Origin: Osmia lignaria lignaria | Taxonomy: Eukaryota > Arthropoda > Insecta > Hymenoptera > Megachilidae | Direction of reading: 5' to 3' | Length of the DNA stretch: 64,000 bases | NCBI RefSeq assembly: GCF_051020975.1 | Contig: NW_027478160.1 | Coordinates: 15,460,001-15,524,000 of the forward strand | Part shown: one piece after another, positions 1 to 13,392 of the stretch | Layout: every line of letters begins with the position of its first letter | Position numbering within the stretch: the first letter of the stretch is position 1 | Notes under the pieces: generated by a model | Database searches by the model: none | What the model was told of the DNA's origin: nothing | What the model saw: only the letters and a program-made list of their open reading frames with translations | Made by a program: the position numbers and the translations under genes

Positions 1-254
1 AGATACAGAAACACCGTGGCTCCTTTCTTTGAGATAACTCTGCACTAGTGCGAGCCGCAAATGCCACTTCCAGCTTAGCTGTGCAGAAGAAGAACAACAA
101 GAAGAAGAAATATCTCGAAATATGTCCGTCAGGCCCCTTCCCTTGAGATAAATCTGCAAATATCTCGGAAACGAAGCGAGCTATGGCAAAATGTTAAGAG
201 ACCTTTTTTGTAGAGAATTAAGTTTCCTACTTTTTATGTTCTATGATATTTTTC
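1..254 (+). repeat. Partial monomer at the left edge
   Basis: The window opens inside a monomer. Its first bases match position 1933 onward, six monomers downstream, including the variant GGCTCC in place of the usual GGCCCC and the CTAGTGCGAGCC version of the central segment. It runs to the GATCAG landmark at 255. Confidence 0.9.
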
Positions 255-3200
255 GATCAGAGGCGTAGTTCTCGAGATATATCAAGATATTTAAAAGCTC
301 CGAAGCCGCACCAACATAATAGAGATACAGAAACACCGTGGCCCCTTTCTTTGAGATAACTCTGCACGATTGCGAGCTGGAAATGCCACTTCCAGTTTAG
401 CTGTGCAGAAGAAGAACAACAAGAAGAAGAAATATCTCGAAATATGTCCATCAGGACCCTTCCCTTGAGATAAATCTGCAAATATCTCGGAAACGAAGCG
501 AGCTATGGCAAAATGTTAAGAGACCTTTTTTGTAGAGAATTAAGTTTCCTACTTTTTATGTTCTATGATATTTTTTGATCAGATGCGTAGTTCTCGAGAT
601 ATATCGAGATATTTAAAAGTTCCGAAGCCGCACCAACATAATAGAGATACAGAAACACCGTGGCCCCTTTCTTTGAGATAACTCTGCACGATTGCCAGCT
701 GGAAATGCCACTTCCAGTTTAGCTGTGCAGAAGAAGAACAACAAGAAGAAGAAATATCTCGAAATATGTCCATCAGGACCCTTCCCTTGAGATAAATCTG
801 CAAATATCTCGGAAACGAAGCGAGCTATGGCAAAATGTTAAGTGACCTTTTTTGTAGAGAATTAAGTTTCCTACTTTTTATGTGCTATGATATGTTTCGA
901 TCAGAGGCGTAGTTCTCGAGATATATCAAGATATTTAAAAGTTCCGAAGCCGCACCAACATAATAGAGATACAGAAACACCGTGGCCCCTTTCTTTGAGA
1001 TAACTCTGCACGATTGCGAGCTGGAAATGCCACTTCCAGTTTAGCTGTGCAGAAGAAGAACAACAAGAAGAAGAAATATCTCGAAATATGTCCATCAGGA
1101 CCCTTCCCTTGAGATAAATCTGCAAATATCTCGGAAACGAAGCGAGCTATGGCAAAATGTTAAGAGACCTTTTTTGTAGAGAATTAAGTTTCCTACTTTT
1201 TATGTTCTATGATATTTTTTGATCAGATGCGTAGTTCTCGAGATATATCAAGATATTTAAAAGTTCCGAAGCCGCACCAACATAATAGAGATACAGAAAC
1301 ACCGTGGCCCCTTTCTTTGAGATAACTCTGCACTATTGCGAGCTGCAAATGCCACTTCCAGCTTAGCTGTGCAGAAGAAGAACAACAAGAAGAAGAAATA
1401 TCTCGAAATATGTCCGGCAGGCCCCTTCCCTTGAGATATATCTGCAAATATCTCGGAAACGAAGCGAGCTATGGCAAAATGTTGAGAGACCTTTTTTGTA
1501 GAGAATTAAGTTTCCTACTTTTCATGTTCTATGATATTTTTTGATCAGATGCGTAGTTCTCGAGATATATCAAGATATTTAAAAGTTCCGAAGCAGCACC
1601 AACATAATAGAGATACAGAAACACCGTGGCCCCTTTCTTTGAGATAACTCTGCACTATTGCGAGCTGCAAATGCCACTTCCAGCTTAGCTGTGCAGAGGA
1701 AGAACAACAAGAAGAAGAAGTATCTCGAAATATGTCCGTCAGGCCCGTTCCTTTGAGCTGAATCTGCAAATATCTCGGAAACGAAGCGAGCTATCTCAAA
1801 ATGTTAAGAGACGGTTTTTGTAGTGAATTATGTTTCCTACAATTTATGTTCTATGATATCTTTTGATCAGAAGCGTAGTTTTCGAGATATATCGAGATAT
1901 TTAAAAGTTCCGAAGCCGCACCAACATAATAGAGATACAGAAACACCGTGGCTCCTTTCTTTGAGATAACTCTGCACTAGTGCGAGCCGCAAATGCCACT
2001 TCCAGCTTAGCTGTGCAGAAGAAGAACAACAAGAAGAAGAAATATCTCGAAATATGTCCGTCAGGCCCCTTCCCTTGAGATAAATCTGCAAATATCTCGG
2101 AAACGAAGCGAGCTATGGCAAAATGTTAAGTGACCTTTTTTGTAGAGAATTAAGTTTCCTACTTTTTATGTGCTATGATATGTTTCGATCAGAGGCGTAG
2201 TTCTCGAGATATATCAAGATATTTAAAAGTTCCGAAGCCGCACCAACATAATAGAGATACAGAAACACCGTGGCCCCTTTCTTTGAGATAACTCTGCACG
2301 ATTGCGAGCTGGAAATGCCACTTCCAGTTTAGCTGTGCAGAAGAAGAACAACAAGAAGAAGAAATATCTCGAAATATGTCCATCAGGACCCTTCCCTTGA
2401 GATAAATCTGCAAATATCTCGGAAACGAAGCGAGCTATGGCAAAATGTTAAGAGACCTTTTTTGTAGAGAATTAAGTTTCCTACTTTTTATGTTCTATGA
2501 TATTTTTTGATCAGATGCGTAGTTCTCGAGATATATCAAGATATTTAAAAGTTCCGAAGCCGCACCAACATAATAGAGATACAGAAACACCGTGGCCCCT
2601 TTCTTTGAGATAACTCTGCACTATTGCGAGCTGCAAATGCCACTTCCAGCTTAGCTGTGCAGAAGAAGAACAACAAGAAGAAGAAATATCTCGAAATATG
2701 TCCGTCAGGCCCCTTCCCTTGAGATAAATCTGCAAATATCTCGGAAACGAAGAGAGCTATGGCAAAATGTTAAGAGACCTTTTTTGTAGAGAATTAAGTT
2801 TCCTACTTTTTATGTTCTATGATATTTTTTGATCAGATGCGTAGTTCTCGAGATATATCGAGATATTTAAAAGTTCCGAAGCCGCACCAACATAATAGAG
2901 ATACAGAAACACCGTGGCCCCTTTCTTTGAGATAACTCTGCACTAGTGCGAGCCGCAAATGCCACTTCCAGCTTAGCTGTGCAGAAGAAGAACAACAAGA
3001 AGAAGAAATATCTCGAAATATGTCCGTCAGGCCCCTTCCCTTGAGATAAATCTGCAAATATCTCGGAAACGAAGCGAGCTATGGCAAAATGTTGAGAGAC
3101 CTTTTTTGTAGAGAATTAAGTTTCCTACTTTTTATGTTCTATGATATTTTTCGATCAGAGGCGTAGTTCTCGAGATATATCAAGATATTTAAAAGTTCCG

Positions 3201-3474
3201 AAGCCGCACCAACATAATAGAGATACAGAAACACCGTGGCCCCTTTCTTTGAGATAACTCTGCACGATTGCGAGCTGGAAATGCCACTTCCAGTTTAGCT
3301 GTGCAGAAGAAGAACAACAAGAAGAAGAAATATCTCGAAATATGTCCGTCAGGCCAGTTCCTTTGAGCTGAATCTGCAAATATCTCGGAAACGAAGCGAG
3401 CTATGGCAAAATGTTAAGAGACGTTTTTTGTAGAGAATTATGTTTCCTACAATTTATGTTCTATGATATTTTTT
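255..3474 (+). repeat. Left block of mixed monomers with hairpin variant
   Basis: Ten complete monomers. Those starting near 255, 577, 899, 2187 and 3153 carry the variant CTGGAAATGCCACTTCCAG, a perfect 6-bp inverted repeat with a 7-base loop, followed by TTTAGC. The others carry the GAGCTGCAAATG or GAGCCGCAAATG version. The two types do not alternate regularly. A two-monomer stretch near 800-1440 is repeated at 2088-2728, four monomers later. Both copies have AAGTGACC and TGTGCTATGATATG just ahead of the shared stretch. Confidence 0.85.
800..1440 (+). repeat. Segment duplicated at 2088-2728 (spacing 1288 bp)
   Basis: The run AAGTGACC, then TGTGCTATGATATGTTTCG, occurs near 842-900 and again near 2130-2188, and the next two monomers also match closely. 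The spacing of 1288 bp is four monomers. One difference is CCGGCAGG near 1413 against CCGTCAGG near 2701. The ends of the duplication are approximate because flanking monomers are themselves similar. Confidence 0.7.
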
Positions 3475-6400
3475 GATCAGAAGCGTAGTTTTCGAGATAT
3501 ATCGAGATATTTAAAAGTTCCGAAGCCGCACCAACATAATAGGGATACAGAAACACCGTGGCCCCTTTCTTTGAGATAACTCTGCACTAGTGCGAGCCGC
3601 AAATGCCACTTCCAGCTTAGCTGTGCAGAAGAAGAACAACAAGAAGAAGAAATATCTCGAAATATGTCCGTCAGGCGCCTTCCCTTGAGATAAATCTGCA
3701 AATATCTCGGAAACGAAGCGAGCTATGGCAAAATGTTAAGAGACCTTTTTTGTAGAAAATTAGGTTTCCTACTTTTTATGTTCTATGATATTTTTTGATC
3801 AGATGCGTAGTTCTCGAGATATATTAAGATATTTAAAAGTTCCGAAGCCGCACCAACATAATAGAGATACAGAAACACCGTGGCCCCTTTCTTTGAGATA
3901 ACTCTGCACTATTGCGAGCTGTAAATGCCACCTCCAGCTTAGCTGTGCAGAAGAAGAACAACAAGAAGAAGAAATATCTCGAAATATGTCCGTCAGGCCC
4001 CTGCCCTTGAGATATATCTGCAAATATCTCGGAAACGAAGCGAGCAATGGCAAAATGTTAAGAGACCTTTTTTGTAGAGAATTAAGTTTCCTACTTTTTA
4101 TGTTCTATGATATTTTTTGATCAGAAGCGTAGTTTTCGAGATATATCGAGATATTTAAAAGTTCCGAAGCCGCACCAACATAATAGGGATACAGAAACAC
4201 CGTGGCCCCATTCTTTGAGATAACTCTGCACTAGTGCGAGCCGCAAGTGCCACTTCCAGCTTAGCTGTGCAGAAGAAGAACAACAAGAAGAAGAAATATC
4301 TCGAAATATGTCCGTCAGGCGCCTTCCCTTGAGATAAATCTGCAAATATCTCGGAAACGAAGCGAGCTATGGCAAAATGTTAAGAGACCTTTTTTGTAGA
4401 AAATTAGGTTTCCTACTTTTTATGTTCTATGATATTTTTTGATCAGATGCGTAGTTCTCGAGATATATTAAGATATTTAAAAGTTCCGAAGCCGCACCAA
4501 CATAATAGAGATACAGAAACACCGTGGCCCCTTTCTTTGAGATAACTCTGCACTATTGCGAGCTGTAAATGCCACCTCCAGCTTAGCTGTGCAGAAGAAG
4601 AACAACAAGAAGAAGAAATATCTCGAAATATGTCCGTCAGGCCCCTGCCCTTGAGATATATCTGCAAATATCTCGGAAACGAAGCGAGCTATGGCAAAAT
4701 GTTAAGAGACCTTTTTTGTAGAGAATTATGTTTCCTACAATTTATGTTCTATAATATTTTTTGATCAGATGCGTAGTTCTCGAGATATATCAAGATATTT
4801 AAAAGTTCCGAAACCGCACCAACATAACAGAGATACAGAAACACCGTGGCCCCTTTCTTTGAGATAACTCTGCACTAGTGCGAGCCGCAAATGCCGCTTC
4901 CAGCTTAGCTGTGCAGAAGAAGAACAACAAGAAGAAGAAATATCTCGAAATATGTCCGTTAGGCCCCTTCCCTTGAGATAAATCTGCAAATATCTCGGAA
5001 ACGAAGCGAGCTATGGCAAAATGTTGAGAGACCTTTTTTGTAGAGAATTAAGTTTCCTACATTTTATGTTCTATGATATTTTTTGATCAGATGCGTAGTT
5101 CTCGAGATATATCAAGATATTTAAAAGTTCCGAAGCCGCACCAACATAATAGAGATACAGAAACACCGTGGCTCCTTTCTTTGAGATAAGTCTGCACTAG
5201 TGCGAGCCGCAAATGCCACTTCCAGCTTAGCTGTGCAGAAGAAGAACAACAAGAAGAAGAAATATCTCGAAATATGTCCGTCAGGCCCCTTCCCTTGAGA
5301 TAAATCTGCAAATATCTCGGAAACGAAGCGAGCTATGGCAAAATGTTGAGAGACCTTTTTTGTAGAGAATTAAGTTTCCTACTTTTTATGTTCTATGATA
5401 TTTTTTGATCAGAAGCGTAGTTTTCGAGATATATCGAGATATTTAAAAGTTCCGAAGCCGCACCAACATAATAGGGATACAGAAACACCGTGGCCCCTTT
5501 CTTTGAGATAACTCTGCACTAGTGCGAGCCGCAAGTGCCACTTCCAGCTTAGCTGTGCAGAAGAAGAACAACAAGAAGAAGAAATATCTCGAAATATGTC
5601 CGTCAGGCGCCTTCCCTTGAGATAAATCTGCAAATATCTCGGAAACGAAGCGAGCTATGGCAAAATGTTAAGAGACCTTTTTTGTAGAAAATTAGGTTTC
5701 CTACTTTTTATGTTCTATGATATTTTTTGATCAGATGCGTAGTTCTCGAGATATATTAAGATATTTAAAAGTTCCGAAGCCGCACCAACATAATAGAGAT
5801 ACAGAAACACCGTGGCCCCTTTCTTTGAGATAACTCTGCACTATTGCGAGCTGTAAATGCCACCTCCAGCTTAGCTGTGCAGAAGAAGAACAACAAGAAG
5901 AAGAAATATCTCGAAATATGTCCGTCAGGCCCCTGCCCTTGAGATATATCTGCAAATATCTCGGAAACGAAGCGAGCTATGGCAAAATGTTAAGAGACCT
6001 TTTTTGTAGAGAATTACGTTTCCTACAATTTATGTTCTATAATATTTTTTGATCAGATGCGTAGTTCTCGAGATATATCAAGATATTTAAAAGTTCCGAA
6101 ACCGCACCAACATAACAGAGATACAGAAACACCGTGGCCCCTTTCTTTGAGATAACTCTGCACTATTGCGAGCTGCAAATGCCACTTCCAGCTTAGCTGT
6201 GCAGAAGAAGAACAACAAGAAGAAGATGTATCTCGAAATATGACCGTCAGGCCCCTTCCCTTGAGATAAATCTGCAAATATCTCGGAAACGAAGAGAGCT
6301 ATGGCAAAATGTTAAGAGACCTTTTTTGGAGAGAATTAAGTTTCCTACTTTTTATGTTCTATGATATTTTTTGATCAGATGCGTAGTTCTCGAGATATAT

Positions 6401-9400
6401 CAAGATATTTAAAAGTTCCGAAGCCGCACCAACATAATAGAGATACAGAAACACCGTGGCCCCTTTCTTTGAGATAACTCTGCACTATTGCGAGCTGTAA
6501 ATGCCACTTCCAGCTTAGCTGTGCAGAAGAAGAACAACAAGAAGAAGAAATATCTCGAAATATGTCCGTCAGGCCCCTTCCCTTGAGATAAATCTGCAAA
6601 TATCTCGGAAACGAAGCGAGCTATGGCAAAATGTTGAGAGACCTTTTTTGTAGAGAATTAAGTTTCCTACTTTTTATGTTCTATGATATTTTTCGATCAG
6701 AGGCGTAGTTCTCGAGATATATCAAGATATTTAAAAGTTCCGAAGCCGCACCAACATAATAGAGATACAGAAACACCGTGGCCCCTTTCTTTGAGATAAC
6801 TCTGCACTAGTGCGAGCCGCAAATGCCGCTTCCAGCTTAGCTGTGCAGAAGAAGAACAACAAGAAGAAGAAATATCTCGAAATATGTCCGTTAGGCCCCT
6901 TCCCTTGAGATAAATCTGCAAATATCTCGGAAACGAAGCGAGCTATGGCAAAATGTTAAGAGACCTTTTTTGTAGAGAATTAAGTTTCCTACATTTTATG
7001 TTCTATGATATTTTTTGATCAGATGCGTAGTTCTCGAGATATATCAAGATATTTAAAAGTTCCGAAGCCGCACCAACATAATAGAGATACAGAAACACCG
7101 TGGCCCCTTTCTTTGAGATAACTCTGCACTATTGCGAGCTGTAAATGCCACTTCCAGCTTAGCTGTGCAGAAGAAGAACAACAAGAAGAAGAAATATCTC
7201 GAAATATGTCCGTCAGGCCCCTTCCCTTGAGATAAATATGCAAATATCTCGGAAACGAAGCGAGCTATGGCAAAATGTTAAGAGACCTTTTTTGTACAGA
7301 ATTATGTTTCCTACTTTTTATGTTCTATGATATTTTTTGATCAGATGCGTAGTTCTCGAGATATATTAAGATATTTAAAAGTTCCGAAGCCGCACCAACA
7401 TAATAGAGATACAGAAACACCGTGGCCCCTTTCTTTGAGATAACTCTGCACTATTGCGAGCTGTAAATGCCACCTCCAGCTTAGCTGTGCAGAAGAAGAA
7501 CAACAAGAAGAAGAAATATCTCGAAATATGTCCGTCAGGCCCCTGCCCTTGAGATATATCTGCAAATATCTCGGAAACGAAGCGAGGTATGGCAAAATGT
7601 TAAGAGACCGTTTTTGTAGACAATTATGTTTCCTACAATTTATGTTCTATGATATTTTTTGATCAGATGCGTAGTTCTCGAGATATATCAAGATATTTAA
7701 AAGTTCCGAAACCGCACCAGCATAACAGAGATACAGAAACACCGTGGCCCCTTTCTTTGAGATAACTCTGCACTAGTGCGAGCCGCAAATGCCGCTTCCA
7801 GCTTAGCTGTGCAGAAGAAGAACAACAAGAAGAAGAAATATCTCGAAATATGTCCGTTAGGCCCCTTCCCTTGAGATAAATCTGCAAATATCTCGGAAAC
7901 GAAGCGAGCTATGGCAAAATATTAAGAGACCTTTTTTGTAGAGAATTAAGTTTCCTACATTTTATGTTCTATGATATTTTTTGATCAGATGCGTAGTTCT
8001 CGAGATATATTAAGATATTTAAAAGTTCCGAAGCCGCACCAACATAATAGAGATACAGAAACACCGTGGCCCCTTTCTTTGAGATAACTCTGCACTATTG
8101 CGAGCTGCAAATGCCACTTCCAGTTTAGCTGTGCAGAAGAAGAACAACAAGAAGAAGAAATATCTCGAAATATGTCCGTCAGGCCAGTTCCTTTGAGCTG
8201 AATTTGCAGATATCTCGGAAACGAAGCGGGCTATGGCAAAATGTTAAGAGACGTTTTTTGTAGAGAATTATGTTTCCTACAATTTATGTTCTATGATATT
8301 TTTTGATCAGAAGCGTAGTTTTCGAGATATATCGAGATATTTAAAAGTTCCGAAGCCGCACCAACATAATAGGGATACAGAAACACCGTGGCCCCTTTCT
8401 TTGAGATAACTCTGCACTAGTGCGAGCCGCAAGTGCCACTTCCAGCTTAGCTGTGCAGAAGAAGAACAACAAGAAGAAGAAATATCTCGAAATATGTCCG
8501 TCAGGCGTCTTCCCTTGAGATAAATCTGCAAATATCTCGGAAACGAAGCGAGCTATGGCAAAATGTTAAGAGACCTTTTTTGTAGAAAATTAGGTTTCCT
8601 ACTTTTTATGTTCTATGATATTTTTTGATCAGATGCGTAGTTCTCGAGATATATTAAGATATTTAAAAGTTCCGAAGCCGCACCAACATAATAGAGATAC
8701 AGAAACACCGTGGCCCCTTTCTTTGAGATAACTCTGCACTATTGCGAGCTGCAAATGCCACTTCCAGCTTAGCTGTGCAGAAGAAGAACAACAAGAAGAA
8801 GAAATATCTCGAAATATGTCCGTCAGGCCCCTGCCCTTGAGATATATCTGCAAATATCTCGGAAACGAAGCGAGCTATGGCAAAATCTTAAGAGACCTTT
8901 TTTGTAGACAATTATGTTTCCTACAATTTATGTTCTATGATATTTTTTGATCAGATGCGTAGTTCTCGAGATATATCAAGATATTTAAAAGTTCCGAAAC
9001 CGCACCAACATAACAGAGATACAGAAACACCGTGGCCCCTTTCTTTGAGATAACTCTGCACTAGTGCGAGCCGCAAATGCCGCTTCCAGCTTAGCTGTGC
9101 AGAAGAAGAACAACAAGAAGAAGAAATATCTCGAAATATGTCCGTTAGGCCCCTTCCCTTGAGATAAATCTGCAAATATCTCGGAAACGAAGAGGGCTAT
9201 GGCAAAATGTTAAGAGACCTTTTTTGTAGAGAATTAAGTTTCCTACTTTTTATGTTCTATGATATTTTTTGATCAGATGCGTAGTTCTCGAGATATATCA
9301 AGATATTTAAAAGTTCCGAAGCCGCACCAACATAATAGAGATACAGAAACACCGTGGCCCCTTTCTTTGAGATAACTCTGCACTATTGCGAGCTGTAAAT

Positions 9401-10140
9401 GCCACTTCCAGCTTAGCTGTGCAGAAGAAGAACAACAAGAAGAAGAAATATCTCGAAATATGTCCGTCAGGCCCCTGCCCTTGAGATAAATCTGCAAATA
9501 TCTCGGAAACGAAGCGAGCTATGGCAAAATATTAAGAGACCTTTTTTGTAGAGAATTAAGTTTCCTACATTTTATGTTCTATGATATTTTTTGATCAGAT
9601 GCGTAGTTCTCGAGATATATTAAGATATTTAAAAGTTCCGAAGCCGCACCAACATAATAGGGATACAGAAACACCGTGGCCCCTTTCTTTGAGATAACTC
9701 TGCACTATTGCGAGCTGCAAATGCCACTTCCAGCTTAGCTGTGCAGAAGAAGAACAACAAGAAGAAGAAATATCTCGAAATATGTCCGTCAGGCCCCTGC
9801 CCTTGAGATATATCTGCAAATATCTCGGAAACGAAGCGAGCTATGGCAAAATGTTAAGAGACCGTTTTTGTAGAGAATTATGTTTCCTACAATTTATGTT
9901 CTATGATATTTTTTGATCAGATGCGTAGTTCTCGAGATATATCAAGATATTTAAAAGTTCCGAAACGGCACCAGCATAACAGAGATACAGAAACACCGTG
10001 GCCCCTTTCTTTGAGATAACTCTGCACTAGTGCGAGCCGCAAATGCCGCTTCCAGCTTAGCTGTGCAGAAGAAGAACAACAAGAAGAAGATGCATCTCGA
10101 AATATGACCGTCAGGCCCCTTCCCTTGAGATAAATCTGCA
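3475..10140 (+). repeat. Irregular R-N-X variant block
   Basis: Three variants recur in a preferred but broken order. R has AGAAGCGTAGTTTTCGAG, ATAGGGATACAG and CAGGCG(C/T)CTTCC, at 3475, 4119, 5407 and 8305. N has ATATATTAAGAT and CCCCTGCCCTTG, at 3797, 4441, 5729, 7339, 8627 and 9593. X has CCGAAACCGCACC, CATAACAG and GCCGCTTCC, at 4763, 6695 (hybrid start), 7661, 8949 and 9915. The R-N pair appears four times, at 3475, 4119, 5407 and 8305. Two four-monomer groups, 4119-5406 and 5407-6694, start the same way. This looks like the eroded remains of an older higher-order repeat. Confidence 0.75.
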
Positions 10141-11460
10141 AATATCTCGGAAACGAAGAGAGCTATGGCAAAATGTTAAGAGACCTTTTTTGTAGAGAAT
10201 TAAGTTTCCTACTTTTTATGTTCTATGATATTTTTTGATCAGATGCGTAGTTCTCGAGATATATCAAGATATTTAAAAGTTCCGAAGCCGCACCAACATA
10301 ATAGAGATACAGAAACACCGTGGCCCCTTTCTTTGAGATAACTCTGCACTATTGCGAGCTGTAAATGCCACTTCCAGCTTAGCTGTGCAGAAGAAGAACA
10401 ACAAGAAGAAGAAATATCTCGAAATATGTCCGTCAGGCCCCTGCCCTTGAGATATATCTGCAAATATATCGGAAACGAAGCGAGCTATGGCAAAATGTTA
10501 AGAGACCTTTTTTGTAGAGAATTATGTTTCCTACAATTTATGTTCTATGATATTTTTTGATCAGAAGCGTAGTTTTCGAGATATATCGAGATATTTAAAG
10601 GTTCCGAAGCCGCACCAACATAATAGAGATACAGAAACACCGTGGCCCCTTTCTTTGAGATAACTCTGCACTATTGCGAGCTGCAAATGCCACTTCCAGC
10701 TTAGCTGTGCAGAGGAAGAACAACAAGAAGAAGAAGTATCTCGAAATATGTCCGTCAGGCCCGTTCCTTTGAGCTGAATCTGCAAATATCTCGGAAACGA
10801 AGCGAGCTATGGCAAAATGTTAAGAGACGTTTTTTGTAGTGAATTATGTTTCCTACAATTTATGTTCTATGATATTTTTTGATCAGATGCGTAGTTCTCG
10901 AGATATATTAAGATATTTAAAAGTTCCGAAGCCGCACCAACATAATAGAGATACAGAAACACCGTGGCTCCTTTCTTTGAGATAACTCTGCACTATTGCG
11001 AGCTGCAAATGCCACTTCCAGCTTAGCTGTGCAGAAGAAGAACAACAAGAAGAAGAAGTATCTCGAAATATGTCCGTCAGGCCCCTTCCCTTGAGATAAA
11101 TCTGCAAATATCTCGGAAACGAAGAGAGCTATGGCAAAATGTTAAGAGACCTTTTTTGTAGAGAATTAAGTTTCCTACTTTTTATGTTCTATGATATTTT
11201 TTGATCATATGCGTAGTTCTCGAGATATATCAATATATTTAAAAGTTCCGAAGCCGCACCAACATAATAGAGATACAGAAACACCGTGGCCCCTTTCTTT
11301 GAGATAACTCTGCACTAGTGCGAGCCGCAAATGCCACTTCCAGCTTAGCTGTGCAGAAGAAGAACAACAAGAAGAGGAAATATCTCGAAATATGTCCGTC
11401 AGGCCCCTTCCCTTGAGATAAATCTGCAAATATCTCGGAAACGAAGCGAGCTATGGCAAA
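10090..11460 (+). repeat. Six-monomer-spaced duplication, copy 1
   Basis: This segment matches 12022-13392 at a spacing of 1932 bp (six monomers). Shared private variants include CAAATATATCGGAAACG (about 10461 and 12393), TTAAAGGTTCCG (about 10597 and 12529), CAGAGGAAGAAC with GAAGTATCTCG, and TATGACCGTC (about 10104 and 12036). Differences include ATGCATCTCG against ATGTATCTCG, GATGCGTAG against GATGCCTAG near 12822, and GATCATATG near 11204 against GATCAGATG. Confidence 0.85.
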
Positions 11461-12021
11461 ATGTTAAGAGACCGTTTTTGTAGAGAATTAAGTTTCCTAC
11501 TTTTTATGTTCTATGATATTTTTTGATCAGATGCGTAGTTCTCGAGATATATCAAGATATTTAAAAGTTCCGAAGCCGCACCAACATAATAGAGATACAG
11601 AAACACCGTGGCCCCTTTCTTTGAGATAACTCTGCACTATTGCGAGCTGCAAATGCCACTTCCAGCTTAGCTGTGCAGAAGAAGAACAACAAGAAGAAGA
11701 AGTATCTCGAAATATGTCCGTCAGGCCCCTTCCCTTGAGATAAATCTGCAAATATCTCGGAAACCAAGCGAGCTATGGCAAAATGTTAAGAGACCTTTTT
11801 TGTAGAGAATTAAGTTTCCTACTTTTTACGTTCTATGATATTTTTTGATCAGATGCGTAGTTCTCGAGATATATGAAGATATTTAAAAGTTCCGAAGCCG
11901 CACCAACATAATAGAGATACAGAAACACCGTGGCCCCTTTCTTTGAGATAACTCTGCACTATTGCGAGCTGCAAATGCCACTTCCAGCTTAGCTGTGCAG
12001 AAGAAGAACAACAAGAAGAAG

Positions 12022-13392
12022 ATGTATCTCGAAATATGACCGTCAGGCCCCTTCCCTTGAGATAAATCTGCAAATATCTCGGAAACGAAGAGAGCTATGG
12101 CAAAATGTTAAGAGACCTTTTTTGTAGAGAATTAAGTTTCCTACTTTTTATGTTCTATGATATTTTTTGATCAGATGCGTAGTTCTCGAGATATATCAAG
12201 ATATTTAAAAGTTCCGAAGCCGCACCAACATAATAGAGATACAGAAACACCGTGGCCCCTTTCTTTGAGATAACTCTGCACTATTGCGAGCTGTAAATGC
12301 CACTTCCAGCTTAGCTGTGCAGAAGAAGAACAACAAGAAGAAGAAATATCTCGAAATATGTCCGTCAGGCCCCTGCCCTTGAGATATATCTGCAAATATA
12401 TCGGAAACGAAGCGAGCTATGGCAAAATGTTAAGAGACCTTTTTTGTAGAGAATTATGTTTCCTACAATTTATGTTCTATGATATTTTTTGATCAGAAGC
12501 GTAGTTTTCGAGATATATCGAGATATTTAAAGGTTCCGAAGCCGCACCAACATAATAGAGATACAGAAACACCGTGGCCCCTTTCTTTGAGATAACTCTG
12601 CACTATTGCGAGCTGCAAATGCCACTTCCAGCTTAGCTGTGCAGAGGAAGAACAACAAGAAGAAGAAGTATCTCGAAATATGTCCGTCAGGCCCGTTCCT
12701 TTGAGCTGAATCTGCAAATATCTCGGAAACGAAGCGAGCTATGGCAAAATGTTAAGAGACGTTTTTTGTAGTGAATTATGTTTCCTACAATTTATGTTCT
12801 ATGATATTTTTTGATCAGATGCCTAGTTCTCGAGATATATTAAGATATTTAAAAGTTCCGAAGCCGCACCAACATAATAGAGATACAGAAACACCGTGGC
12901 TCCTTTCTTTGAGATAACTCTGCACTATTGCGAGCTGCAAATGCCACTTCCAGCTTAGCTGTGCAGAAGAAGAACAACAAGAAGAAGAAGTATCTCGAAA
13001 TATGTCCGTCAGGCCCCTTCCCTTGAGATAAATCTGCAAATATCTCGGAAACGAAGAGAGCTATGGCAAAATGTTAAGAGACCTTTTTTGTAGAGAATTA
13101 AGTTTCCTACTTTTTATGTTCTATGATATTTTTTGATCAGATGCGTAGTTCTCGAGATATATCAAGATATTTAAAAGTTCCGAAGCCGCACCAACATAAT
13201 AGAGATACAGAAACACCGTGGCCCCTTTCTTTGAGATAACTCTGCACTAGTGCGAGCCGCAAATGCCACTTCCAGCTTAGCTGTGCAGAAGAAGAACAAC
13301 AAGAAGAAGAAATATCTCGAAATATGTCCGTCAGGCCCCTTCCCTTGAGATAAATCTGCAAATATCTCGGAAACGAAGCGAGCTATGGCAAA
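12022..13392 (+). repeat. Six-monomer-spaced duplication, copy 2
   Basis: Second copy of the segment at 10090-11460, with the same order of private variants and only a handful of substitutions. The two monomers between the copies (about 11461-12021) are ordinary majority-type monomers, so the ancestral block was probably about six monomers long. Confidence 0.85.
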
